NCBI GenBank assembly: GCA_950295325.1
Contig: OX485807.1
Coordinates: 3,226,501 to 3,290,500, forward strand
DNA: 64,000 nt
Source: Polytrichum commune
Taxonomy: Eukaryota > Streptophyta > Polytrichopsida > Polytrichales > Polytrichaceae
Reading direction: 5' to 3'
In this document: positions 49,884-58,636 of the stretch, one piece after another
How the letters are laid out: each line of letters begins with the position of its first letter
Position numbering within the stretch: position 1 is the stretch's first letter
The notes under the pieces: generated by a model
What the model saw: only the letters and a program-made list of their open reading frames with translations
The model's database searches: none
Told to the model about the DNA's origin: nothing
Position numbers and translations under genes: made by a program

Positions 49884-51485
49884 TATTGGAATCAATAAGA
49901 GATAAGATTGCACAAGCATAGACACCTATACAAATTCATATGAACAATGCTTGGAGTGAGATGGTATGATGCTCTCTTTGCTTTGCCTTTTATTGCTTTT
50001 CTTCTCTTCATGGGTTCACACAAACAATATGGGATAACTCTTATCCCTCTTCAGACTAGCATGGGAGCCGTATTCCGACCTTATTCATTCTCGTGCATCT
50101 TCCATTATATTTCTATTGATTACGAGTAATCTAATGCTCTACCTTCTACACTAGAGAAAATTAATACATCTCCCCCCCTGTATGTTATGTACGTTAATGC
50201 CTCAAATAATACCTTTCGTACACTCACATTAGTTCATACATGGTATGAAAAGTCCCCCCCCCCCCCCCCCCGCACCCGGGGATGGGTAAGGTAGATGAGG
50301 CCAATTCTATTCGATTCCTTAATAGGACACTTATTTATGGTTCCTAATCAACAATACAATCGCTTTAACCGCCGCCTTGATGATATTTGGGTTAGTCATC
50401 TTTACAAAAGTCAAACTACCCACCATCCTCCATAACTAGGAGGCTATCCACCAAGCTATGGCACGCTTGATTTTTGTGCTTGAATTGGGCAAATTAAGAA
50501 GTGGCCTATGGCTATAAGGTGGTGACCAACTTGTACCATGAGTATTCTATAATGAAAAAACAATAAGGCAACATTTTATCTTACATGTGACCACTTTAGA
50601 GACATGACACAACCAATATTGGCATTAAATTTGGTTTTCATTGGCTAATGATGTTGTCCACTTACACAATATTGAGCGGTTAAAGAGTTCCCCCTATAAA
50701 CACCACATTGGCAAATATAGAATCTTTGATTCTAGAGCCTAGATCAACACCTTCCTCAACTCCGATTTTAGCAATTTCAAATTCCTTGGTCATGATTCAT
50801 AATTGCTAACATGCTAAAGCTTCTAATGTTGAAATCCATCGGCTAGATGATTCCACTAAGTTGGAAGTGTCCACATTAGGTTCATCTACTTATGGTGGAG
50901 AAACCTAGGGGGAGGTGGCAAAATGAAGCCAAGGTGGCGGCATGGCATGGGAAATAATATGAAGTAGGCCAAATTAATTTAGAAGAAAGGAATATTCATA
51001 TTCTCCCTTAAATTGCTCCATGCAAACATGGTGGCAAGTCATGGAGGCTCATGAGCATGGGCATGGATGCACATCCATATGCCAAGTACACACAAGAATG
51101 GGAGGCATATGGGCATGGCCATATGGTTGCATGGTGTGTATGGGGTTGGGTTCATCTAGGTACTGTAATGAATTCATATCACATGTGCAACGGCCAAGAA
51201 TGGCATGGATCCAACTTAGTTACTCCTACATGCCATCATTGGATACCTTTCCTTCCAAAAAGGCCTAATTAACCTCCAATAGATGTGCACACACTCAAGA
51301 TTTTATTATTACAACAGTGCCAATAACCTCGCCAAGTTTGGAGCTAACAAACCACCACAACCTACCACCCATGTAAAACACATAGCCCACACCAACCCCT
51401 TATAGCATACCAAGATACTCATAGAATACGCACATATTACACCTATCCGCCCACCATATATTGTACATACAAACAAAATACACCC
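49884..51485. other. Intergenic DNA
   Basis: No gene is seen. C18 lies at 50254-50271, the longest homopolymer in the window. Region 51010-51200 is rich in GCATGG/CATATG words. Confidence 0.4.
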
Positions 51486-52025
51486 ATGAACATCCACCAC
51501 CCTCCCCCTATACCCATATGTCACCAAATGGCTCAACACACCCCAAGTTTATTCAACCATTTCCAACTATTTATGGTCATTGCACAAAGTTGCACAAACA
51601 TTCAAATTGTAAACAAACACTCAAACTATGATACGGTTAATACATGGGCAATAAAAAGGAAACACACCACATGGCCCACTCATTTTCCATCCCCTCATGC
51701 CCACAACAAGCCCCCCTCTCCATGTACACCAACCCCACCATCAACAACATCCAAATTGTTAGACAAAAAATTACGGTTTGGTAAATCCATAAACTCCTCA
51801 TCTCTCACTCCAATACACAAAGAACATATTATATTAGTAAACGTCCAAATTGACTTAGATGCTCCTCCATACAAAAGAAAGAAACCAAAAAAAGAAAACC
51901 CCGTCAATGTTGTTACATTGACATGCGATGCCAAATTTACCACCTCCCTCCCATGCTTGCATGGACATGGGAATGGGGATGGTTTAGTGCATATTTTCAT
52001 AGGTGGACCATGTGGTGAGTGTTAG
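51486..52025 (+). CDS. 179-codon open frame, G-poor, probably spurious or element-derived
   Basis: The frame is rich in His, Pro, Thr and Asn, as forced by the AC-rich strand. Its last third (…PYKRKKPKKENPVNVVTLTCDAKFTTS…) is more protein-like. The composition resembles that of the retrotransposon further right, so it may be a fragment of a related element. No domain is recognised, and a minus-strand frame of 101 codons overlaps it. Confidence 0.15.
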   Translation: MNIHHPPPIPICHQMAQHTPSLFNHFQLFMVIAQSCTNIQIVNKHSNYDTVNTWAIKRKHTTWPTHFPSPHAHNKPPSPCTPTPPSTTSKLLDKKLRFGKSINSSSLTPIHKEHIILVNVQIDLDAPPYKRKKPKKENPVNVVTLTCDAKFTTSLPCLHGHGNGDGLVHIFIGGPCGEC

Positions 52026-52597
52026 GTCTATGTGTTCTATGTTAGTTTTAAGTTTTAGCGTCAGTGGGTAGTTAAGTCAAGTGGGACCGGGTTCTTTCTT
52101 TCTTTCTTTCTTTCTTCCTTTTTGTTTAGAATAATGAGCGTTAGGTACTTCATAACATTTTGTGAGAAGGATTCCATAAGTTTATGGATTTTGGAGTTGG
52201 AGATATGTAGGTCTTGGAGGTATTTGGCAATGATTGTGTAAATAGTGCCTCGTATTCCGCGTTTCCTATCAAAAGAACCCCACTAGAATTAGTGTGAAGA
52301 ACCAGAGATGAGAGAGTGCTGCTGAGATCTCCGCAATTCCTGGGGATGTGAAGTGATAAGAGAGGATGCCGCTGAAGACTAATGTGTGTACTGTTAGGAG
52401 CTGGCCTACAGTGACCCCGCACGCATTACGAACAGACGGTCAGAGTGCTTGGAGAGGAGTTGAATGTGTTGAGGGGTTTGTGTATGTCCAGTCTCAGATC
52501 TAGGAATGCAGAGCTTGTGAAAGAATTGTTAGATCTCAAAAATAGAGTAATCTGAAAGAGCTGGGGCTCTAGCTGGGTATGATTGAGGTAGTTAACT

Positions 52598-53941
52598 TTG
52601 TTTCCCTGCTTGTATTTGTTTAGATCTGAAACTGGTCATGTCACATTGGGGAAGGAAATATGCACCCATGACTCAAGCATTCTGATACTCCAGATCGCTT
52701 CATTGAACCAGGTTTACTTTAACAAAATAGCCAGAGAGTTGCACAAGAGGAGCCATAGGCTCCTTCTTCCATACACATACATTGTCATTTCATTGTTTTT
52801 GATCCTTACACATAACATAGATGCAGGACTAGATCTACACCCCGGCCACCCTACAGAGCCTCAAGTGGCGGACTCAGTCACGAACGGAGGAGAACCACAG
52901 CGCTACACCGAATGGAGCCGTGAAGGGGTCGTGAAAGAAGATTGGGGAAGCAGCAACGCGGGAGGGGATTCACTAAACCAGATCTGCTCAGCCCTACAGA
53001 AGTCAGCTCCCAAAAATCGCCATCAAAGTTGCAGCACAACACAACAAAGGCTCGGAGGAAGCCCACATCAAAAACCCAAAAAGACACATCCAAACAACAA
53101 AGGGCCGAAACAACATAGATCCACACCAGCCAAGGAGAGGAGACAAAACACCATAGATCTTCAGTACTGCACATCTGGACCCGAGACCCACATTCAAGAT
53201 CTGCAATCACCGATTTCGAAAAAATCAATAGCGGCGCTCAAATCAGGACGAGTTTGCTCAGCAATCAGCCGAGATCTGCAGACAGGGGGCAAAGGAGCGA
53301 CTCCGAAGAAACCAGTAACAATGCCGCGATCGAGGGGGGACTGCACTGCAACCAGGGATCGCAGCCAGGGGCAGGCTAAAACCAGTAAGATCGATAAAAC
53401 CAAAAAGAGTGCTCAAATCGGGAGGGGTTTGTGTAACCAGGGGAAGCCCGTAACCACTGCGATCACAATAACCAAAAGCAACATTCAAATAGGGAGGGGC
53501 TTGCACAGACAGGAGAAGCCAGCAAGCACCGAGATCGCAAAACCCACTGGCAGCTCCGAAAAAAGGAAGAGTCCAAGAAGAACAGGGGACCCCCGAGCGA
53601 AGAGAAGAGGTAGAATAGGAGCCGTAACCGGGAGGGGCCAACATCACAGACAGAAGAAGCCTACAACCATCGCAAAACCTGTGTGCAGCATAGAAACAAG
53701 AAGAGGCATACACCGCAGCCAAGGAAAGCCAGCAACTGCCGTGACTACACAACCTAAGAGCGACGTTAAAACCAAGAAGCGACTACGCCGTGGCCAAGAG
53801 AAACATACAAACACTTCGATCGCAACATCTAAGAGCAGCAGAGGAAAAACCAAGAGTTCGGGGAAACCAGGAGACACACGAGTGAAGAAACCAAGCAACA
53901 CAAGAGCAGCAGGAAAGGGGGGCTTGCGAACACGGAGCTAG
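52598..53941 (+). CDS. Element ORF1, N-terminal part: hydrophobic segment then basic tandem repeats
   Basis: 447 codons. Residues about 50-75 form a hydrophobic stretch (RLLLPYTYIVISLFLILTH) followed by AGLDLHPGHP, loosely reminiscent of the signal-like/2A-like heads of some LINE proteins. From about residue 105 the protein is very basic and built from diverged repeats of about 24-36 residues (…IGRGL-R/N-Q-KP-TT-I…). These correspond to DNA units of about 75 bp with GGGAGGGG and GAAGCC words, running on to about 54120. It is probably a nucleic-acid-binding ORF1 product. The frame is left at 53941 and continues in another frame. Confidence 0.5.
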   Translation: MFPCLYLFRSETGHVTLGKEICTHDSSILILQIASLNQVYFNKIARELHKRSHRLLLPYTYIVISLFLILTHNIDAGLDLHPGHPTEPQVADSVTNGGEPQRYTEWSREGVVKEDWGSSNAGGDSLNQICSALQKSAPKNRHQSCSTTQQRLGGSPHQKPKKTHPNNKGPKQHRSTPAKERRQNTIDLQYCTSGPETHIQDLQSPISKKSIAALKSGRVCSAISRDLQTGGKGATPKKPVTMPRSRGDCTATRDRSQGQAKTSKIDKTKKSAQIGRGLCNQGKPVTTAITITKSNIQIGRGLHRQEKPASTEIAKPTGSSEKRKSPRRTGDPRAKRRGRIGAVTGRGQHHRQKKPTTIAKPVCSIETRRGIHRSQGKPATAVTTQPKSDVKTKKRLRRGQEKHTNTSIATSKSSRGKTKSSGKPGDTRVKKPSNTRAAGKGGLRTRS

Positions 53942-54441
53942 AGGGCAGCCCTGAGAGCCCGAGGAGAAGTCTACACCGTAGAAGGAAGAGGTCGCCACCT
54001 GCCGAAACCACAGACGCGAGGTGCAGCTGGGATAGCACCAAGGAACTAAGGGGAGGTCTGCACAGCAAGAAGAAGAGACCCTCACCTACGGTGGCTACAG
54101 GTCCGAAGAGCGGCCAGGCTAGCACCGAGAGAACAAGGAGAGAACTAGGTAATACCCAGCTACCCCTTACCAGAGCCGAAGGCAGCAGAGTACCCATGTC
54201 GTCACAGAGAGCCTCCCGTAAAAGTAATGGGGCTGAGGGTAGTAGCCTAGCCCCAATTACTCTTTCAAAAATCTTTGGGGAGGAGGAGGACATTATGGAG
54301 ATAGACTCTCCAACTCAAAGTCTCAAAAGACTTTTGGAAGAAAAAGCAAAAAATCAAAGCAAAGGGGCAGCTCAAGGGAAGTGTACTAGAGAACCCATCA
54401 AGATGGAATCCGTTCTCACACACGTACCCAATGAAATTTAG
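53941..54441 (+). pseudogene. Element ORF1, continuation in shifted frame
   Basis: The plus-1 frame is open from 53941 (EGSPESPRRSLHRRRKRSPP…), so the basic repeat protein continues after a frameshift. It then becomes less basic (…LAPITLSKIFGEEEDIMEIDSPTQSLKRLLEEKAKNQ…) and stops TAG at 54439-54441. A further shift leads into the next segment, whose frame overlaps at 54431. It carries no motif of its own that I recognise. Confidence 0.45.
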
Positions 54442-55180
54442 ATTTTGGTTAGGCTTTGAGGTTATGGAAAAACTAGCTAAGGAGCAAGGAGTCGAGGAGC
54501 TCTTCAATGACGAATCCATTGCCGACCGCATCACAAGAGGAATCCCCCGCAAAGAGGCCGAAGAATTGGAGTGTGTAAGTATCTCTTACCCAAGAGTCCC
54601 TCAAACCCTATACCCAAGTGAGAGGAGTGATGGCATAAATGGGCAACATCTTAACCTAACCCAACTACCACAAGAAATAGAAATTGACCCAATTTCTAAG
54701 CTTTCCAAGGATTTTCACATTGCTATCCACTTTCAACTTCCCAACCACCCTCTTATGCACAATCATATCAAAGAGCTAGTACAAGAGAGGCTAGATGACA
54801 TGAAGATCGCACTAGGAACCAACCTTATAGAACCCATATCCGTTCTATGCATGAGTGTGAAAAGGGGAGGAATGAAAGGAGTGTGGGCCGGGATCATTAA
54901 ACTCCATCTCCTTAACCCTCACATTGACGGGATTGCCTTACTAACCAGGCTAAGGGCCTTTATCCTTCACCTTGAGCCACACTCAAGTGTTGGAAGCCTA
55001 GGCAAGGTTTGTAAGTCCTACCATACAATTGCTAGGAGTAACAACCTATCAATTAAAATTTCCAATGACACACTTGTGGGCATAACCGCTCATGACCTCT
55101 TTCTAGACATTCTAGAAAATAGCTTTAGGAGAGGGCACAAATTTGAAATAGTAGAAGTTCAAAAGGGTACCCCCCAATAA
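54431..55180 (+). CDS. Element ORF1, middle part
   Basis: 249 codons with normal protein composition (…KELVQERLDDMKIALGTNLIEPISVLCMSVKRGGMKGVWAGIIKLHLLNPHIDG…). It is probably an RNA-binding/alpha-beta fold of an ORF1 protein, but no defined family is recognisable by eye. The frame ends at TAA 55178-55180, right after a run of six C. With five C the frame would run on as …KGTPNNHAYIVTPTP into the next segment, so both were one protein. Confidence 0.5.
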   Translation: MKFRFWLGFEVMEKLAKEQGVEELFNDESIADRITRGIPRKEAEELECVSISYPRVPQTLYPSERSDGINGQHLNLTQLPQEIEIDPISKLSKDFHIAIHFQLPNHPLMHNHIKELVQERLDDMKIALGTNLIEPISVLCMSVKRGGMKGVWAGIIKLHLLNPHIDGIALLTRLRAFILHLEPHSSVGSLGKVCKSYHTIARSNNLSIKISNDTLVGITAHDLFLDILENSFRRGHKFEIVEVQKGTPQ

Positions 55181-55193
55181 CCATGCGTATATT

Positions 55194-55946
55194 GTGACCC
55201 CCACCCCTCTCCAAGCCAAAAAAAATCAAACTTTACAAGTCTCTACCCATCACCAAATTCTAGAGGGGCAAGTTACCAAAGGCCCCTCCCTCACCCTAGA
55301 GCAAAAGGCTAAAAAAGAGGCCCTCATCCTCACCTTTTACAACCTCCCTATTCTAATGAACATCGAGGATACCTCCCTAGAGATTTGTAAAATCCTAGGG
55401 ACCAAAAATGTTGTGTCAATATGGTTTCACAAGCAAGATGGGCTAAGGCATAACGGGAGTGCAAACGTAGAGTGTCTCAACCCCTATGTCTATAGGAAAT
55501 TCTTAGGCAAAGAGGCAAAAATCGGGGCCTACCACGTGGAAATTACCCCGCACCGAAGGAGCCTAGAAGGAAGTGAAAAACCATCCAAGGAGTTACTAGT
55601 CAAATTCGGCTTCGAAGACACTAATACGTGTTTGGTAAATACGGTTGAAGCCATCCAAAACCAAACACAAGGAGAGGTAAAAGTGACAAATGAGGATGTT
55701 CTTACCGTGATGAAAGAGGCCATAGAGGAAGGTAATAAAAAGCTCAAACTTGAACTCCACAAGGATATGAAGGAGTTAAAAAATGACATTGTAAAAGAAG
55801 CTCATTTATATGCGGATGAAATAAATGAAAAACTCAAAAAACAAATGATGGAAATTCAAAGTACCCTATCCTTGGCATTAACGGGGATGCAACAAATCAC
55901 GGGAGTGGTTAAACCAATGCTCAAAGACCAACCAAATGTGGAGTGA
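55194..55946 (+). CDS. Element ORF1, C-terminal part: RRM-like domain and coiled coil
   Basis: 250 codons in the frame reached by removing one C near 55168-55174. Residues about 45-125 (EALILTFYNLPILMN … VVSIWFHK … GSANVECLNPYVYRKFLGKEAKIGAYHVEITPHRR) have the beta-alpha-beta pattern of an RRM-type ORF1 domain. Residues about 165-245 are a Lys/Glu/Leu-rich coiled coil, which could mediate trimerisation or oligomerisation. The upstream context has no ATG, consistent with it being the end of a longer protein. The assignment to a LINE ORF1 is by position and architecture. Confidence 0.5.
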   Translation: MTPTPLQAKKNQTLQVSTHHQILEGQVTKGPSLTLEQKAKKEALILTFYNLPILMNIEDTSLEICKILGTKNVVSIWFHKQDGLRHNGSANVECLNPYVYRKFLGKEAKIGAYHVEITPHRRSLEGSEKPSKELLVKFGFEDTNTCLVNTVEAIQNQTQGEVKVTNEDVLTVMKEAIEEGNKKLKLELHKDMKELKNDIVKEAHLYADEINEKLKKQMMEIQSTLSLALTGMQQITGVVKPMLKDQPNVE

Positions 55947-55979
55947 CCACAAACCGCCAAGAAACCCAAAAGTATTTAC

Positions 55980-56125
55980 CTAAATACTATCATATACATA
56001 TATACATATATATACACGTACAATATATACAATATATATATATATTAAATACACAGATACAATACATACATACATAGTATATACATACATACTAAATATA
56101 CATATACAATATATGCATACTAAAA
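55980..56125. repeat. TA/TACA microsatellite after ORF1
   Basis: A mixed (TACATA)n/(TA)n tract. In many LINEs a microsatellite marks a 3' end, so this could be the tail of a separate 52-56 kb element. It could also be a spacer inside one element. Confidence 0.7.
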
Positions 56126-56342
56126 TAAATACAGTATACCGTACAAAAGGTATCATACAATACCACAAACCCCATTTGGTATACAAATACAATACCCACC
56201 CCCCTATATCCGAATACATACAAAATACAATACACCTACCCTATACTCAAACCAAAATACAATACCAAAAAACCCAAAAAATACCATCGTATTACACACA
56301 CCCAACTACCACCCACATTACAAAAAATACCCAAAAAATAAA

Positions 56343-57557
56343 ATGGCCTCGGCCTACCGGCCTCGCCATCAAACTAAATGCAAATACAACTCAACAACAA
56401 ACAACTATATTAAAATACACTTCATGCCTAAACAACTAAAACACATTATACCCACCCCACCCACCACTACCCCTACAACAAAATCTACACCTAACAAATA
56501 CCAAAAATCAAACAAGAAAAAACCAAAAAAACTCTCATACAAAACAACCCGGCCACACTTACAATATAGGTACCCCCCAAAAAACAAACTTCATCATACA
56601 TACAAACCGCATCTAAACTATAAGTTACATCCCAAACAAAGATCATACTCAAAACTAAATCTCCCCCGTACATCTAAACAATTAAATATCATAATACACA
56701 CTCCGAATTCCGTAAAATACTCAAAACCCATACAACACTCAAGGCACCTCCTTTACCCTAAACACGGATCCCATCCAAAACACATAAACTACTTAAAATA
56801 CATATCTCGTCCAATACATAACCCACCATATAAACTAGGAGCCTACCCTAACCTAAAGGCACGCCAACAAAATAAACTACATCCTAAACATAAACCCCAC
56901 CTAAAACCCATACTCTACCCCCAATCAAAATCCAACACCTACTCAAAATACAAACAACTTCCAACAAACAATGTGGCCTTGGCCTACCGGCCTCGCCACA
57001 AAAAGAACCGGAAAACTCACCTCACCAATTGGATACCCACCCTAATGACAAACCAAGTACCTAAACAATATACGAACTTATACACCTTACTCAAACAACA
57101 TAAAAACATAACACACATCCTACACCACTCCCCTTCCACAACAAAACTAACACCCCTCAAAAACCTAAATCCAAACAAAACAAAACCGAAAACAATTAAC
57201 ATATATAGATATTCACCTAATATTGCAAGCACCTCAAGGATAGAATTTACAAAAATACCAAATTACACCATTAACTACCCAAAACACAACCCCATAACAC
57301 AACACACTACGCATCCAAATTTTACCGATCACCCAAAAGTAAAAATACAATGGCCCCTCTCACAACACACTACGCATCCAAATTTTACCGATCACCCAAA
57401 AGTAAAAATACAATGGCCCCTCTCACAACACAAATACTTCCAAAGTAAAAAACTTTATACTAAAGTCAAAACACACCCAAGGCATAGATTACAACATCAA
57501 CACAAAACTCAACCAAAACCTAAAACAAGCCCTTTAACCAATCAATTAAAAATATAA
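56343..57557 (+). CDS. 404-codon low-complexity frame in the AC-rich spacer
   Basis: It opens with the 26-bp GC-rich motif (MASAYRPRH) and then encodes mainly Lys, Asn, Pro, Thr, His and Tyr in degenerate repeats (…YKPHLNYKLHPK…). The frame stays open largely because a G-poor, T-poor strand seldom makes TGA/TAG. It contains a second, diverged copy of the motif (…NNVALAYRPRH) and two perfect 21-residue repeats (QHTTHPNFTDHPKVKIQWPLS). Whether it is translated is doubtful. It may be the 5' leader monomer region of ORF2. Confidence 0.3.
   Translation: MASAYRPRHQTKCKYNSTTNNYIKIHFMPKQLKHIIPTPPTTTPTTKSTPNKYQKSNKKKPKKLSYKTTRPHLQYRYPPKNKLHHTYKPHLNYKLHPKQRSYSKLNLPRTSKQLNIIIHTPNSVKYSKPIQHSRHLLYPKHGSHPKHINYLKYISRPIHNPPYKLGAYPNLKARQQNKLHPKHKPHLKPILYPQSKSNTYSKYKQLPTNNVALAYRPRHKKNRKTHLTNWIPTLMTNQVPKQYTNLYTLLKQHKNITHILHHSPSTTKLTPLKNLNPNKTKPKTINIYRYSPNIASTSRIEFTKIPNYTINYPKHNPITQHTTHPNFTDHPKVKIQWPLSQHTTHPNFTDHPKVKIQWPLSQHKYFQSKKLYTKVKTHPRHRLQHQHKTQPKPKTSPLTNQLKI
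57298..57433 (+). repeat. Perfect 63-bp tandem duplication
   Basis: The unit beginning AACACACTACGCATCC at 57301 repeats identically from 57364, with a partial third start near 57427. Identity of the copies contrasts with the decay around them, so the duplication is recent. Confidence 0.9.
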
Positions 57558-58006
57558 CACTCCCCCCACCACAACATACTCACACAACACAAGAACCACC
57601 CTGGTCCCACTTAAAACACTTCCCCCACCCAAGATATAGCTCACAATTAAAACACGATCTCCATCCATGGAATAAGTTACACCCAAACTATAAAGGCCAT
57701 CTAGAACATAAACTTCACCCAAAAATCAAATTATACCCAAACCACAAACACCTTCAACCTCACTCAAAATACATATCTCATCTAAAACATAGACTCCCTC
57801 CAAGACACAATTCTCATCCAAAAAATAAACTCCATCCGAAAAACAAAGTAACCTCAACCTACCAACCCCGCCTCTCAACAAACATCAAAACACACCTAAA
57901 AAACAAATGCTCCAAAAATAAACCCTACCCTAACTTCGAACATCATAACAAAACCAAACAACTATTAAGCCCCCATATAAATTACCAACCCCACTCACAA
58001 AACACA
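57558..58006 (+). other. AC-rich spacer with degenerate short repeats
   Basis: It consists of loosely repeated words of about 18-22 bp (AAAC-TACATC-CAAAACATA type), also present at 56580-56960. No gene is seen. Confidence 0.45.
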
Positions 58007-58636
58007 ATGGCCTCGGCCTACCGGCCTCGCCACACATATAATAACAAATACCACTTCATAAACAATTGGAAACCTAAATCAATAACAAGCCAAAAATCTA
58101 CAAATAATACAAAACCACACTTCTCACCCATACAAATAGAAAAAACCATACCCGCTATACCTAACCTCTTTACCACAACCAAATTTACAATCACAATATA
58201 TCTAAAAACAAACATGAAAAACCCCAAAATAATTCACTTTCATGGATACTACTTCATTAACAAACTAGAATTACTAAAATGCGGAGACATAGAATCCAAC
58301 CCCGGACCAATGCCTAACATCCTACATACACATCCTGCCACACACAAAAAGAGAGCCAAGATATACTTCATCCCAAATACTATAAAACTACAACCTGAAT
58401 ACCAACACATAGCAAATACATTTGCTCCCATACTAAAAAATACACACCACCTACACCATCAAGCAATTATTACCCACCCACACCTACACCAATACATCCA
58501 AACACAAAGGCAATCACCACTAACCCATATACTATATGCCATAGTTATTACCATCCACCCCTCAATAGACACATGCAATAACATACTAGCCCGCCCCCAA
58601 AATACCACTTTAACAACATATGGACCAACACATTAA
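58007..58636 (+). CDS. Element ORF2, N-terminal part with 2A-like peptide
   Basis: 209 codons from the motif-borne ATG; an alternative start is 58214. The sequence LELLKCGDIESNPGP at residues about 87-102 matches the 2A consensus D-(V/I)-E-x-N-P-G-P, at which ribosomes skip a peptide bond between Gly and Pro. 2A-like peptides at the head of ORF2 are known from several non-LTR retrotransposons. The remaining residues are low-complexity. A frameshift in the region 58582-58636 (C-run) separates this part from the endonuclease frame, which is open upstream to 58582. Confidence 0.7.
   Translation: MASAYRPRHTYNNKYHFINNWKPKSITSQKSTNNTKPHFSPIQIEKTIPAIPNLFTTTKFTITIYLKTNMKNPKIIHFHGYYFINKLELLKCGDIESNPGPMPNILHTHPATHKKRAKIYFIPNTIKLQPEYQHIANTFAPILKNTHHLHHQAIITHPHLHQYIQTQRQSPLTHILYAIVITIHPSIDTCNNILARPQNTTLTTYGPTH
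58268..58309 (+). other. 2A-like ribosome-skipping motif
   Basis: Codons for ELLKCGDIESNPGP; the skip would fall between the Gly codon at 58304-58306 and the Pro codon at 58307-58309. All invariant residues (D, E, N, P, G, P) are present. Function is inferred from the motif only. Confidence 0.8.

Larger units (their letters stand above)
56343..58032 (+). repeat. Three copies of a GC-rich 26-bp motif in AC-rich DNA
   Basis: Copies at 56343-56368, about 56973-56998 and 58007-58032 share GGCCTCGGCCTACCGGCCTC (middle copy with one change). The sequence after copies 2 and 3 is also related for about 200 bp: CACCAATTGGATACCCACC against AAACAATTGGAAACC, then a shared LK-N-NK-KPK-I-I-RY-like peptide. 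These therefore look like tandem leader monomers. Confidence 0.75.

Noticed and set aside
52842-52865. Second 2A motif in ORF1 (AGLDLHPGHP)
   Set aside because: It lacks the D-x-E-x-N-P-G-P order, so it cannot be called a 2A peptide; kept only as a resemblance.
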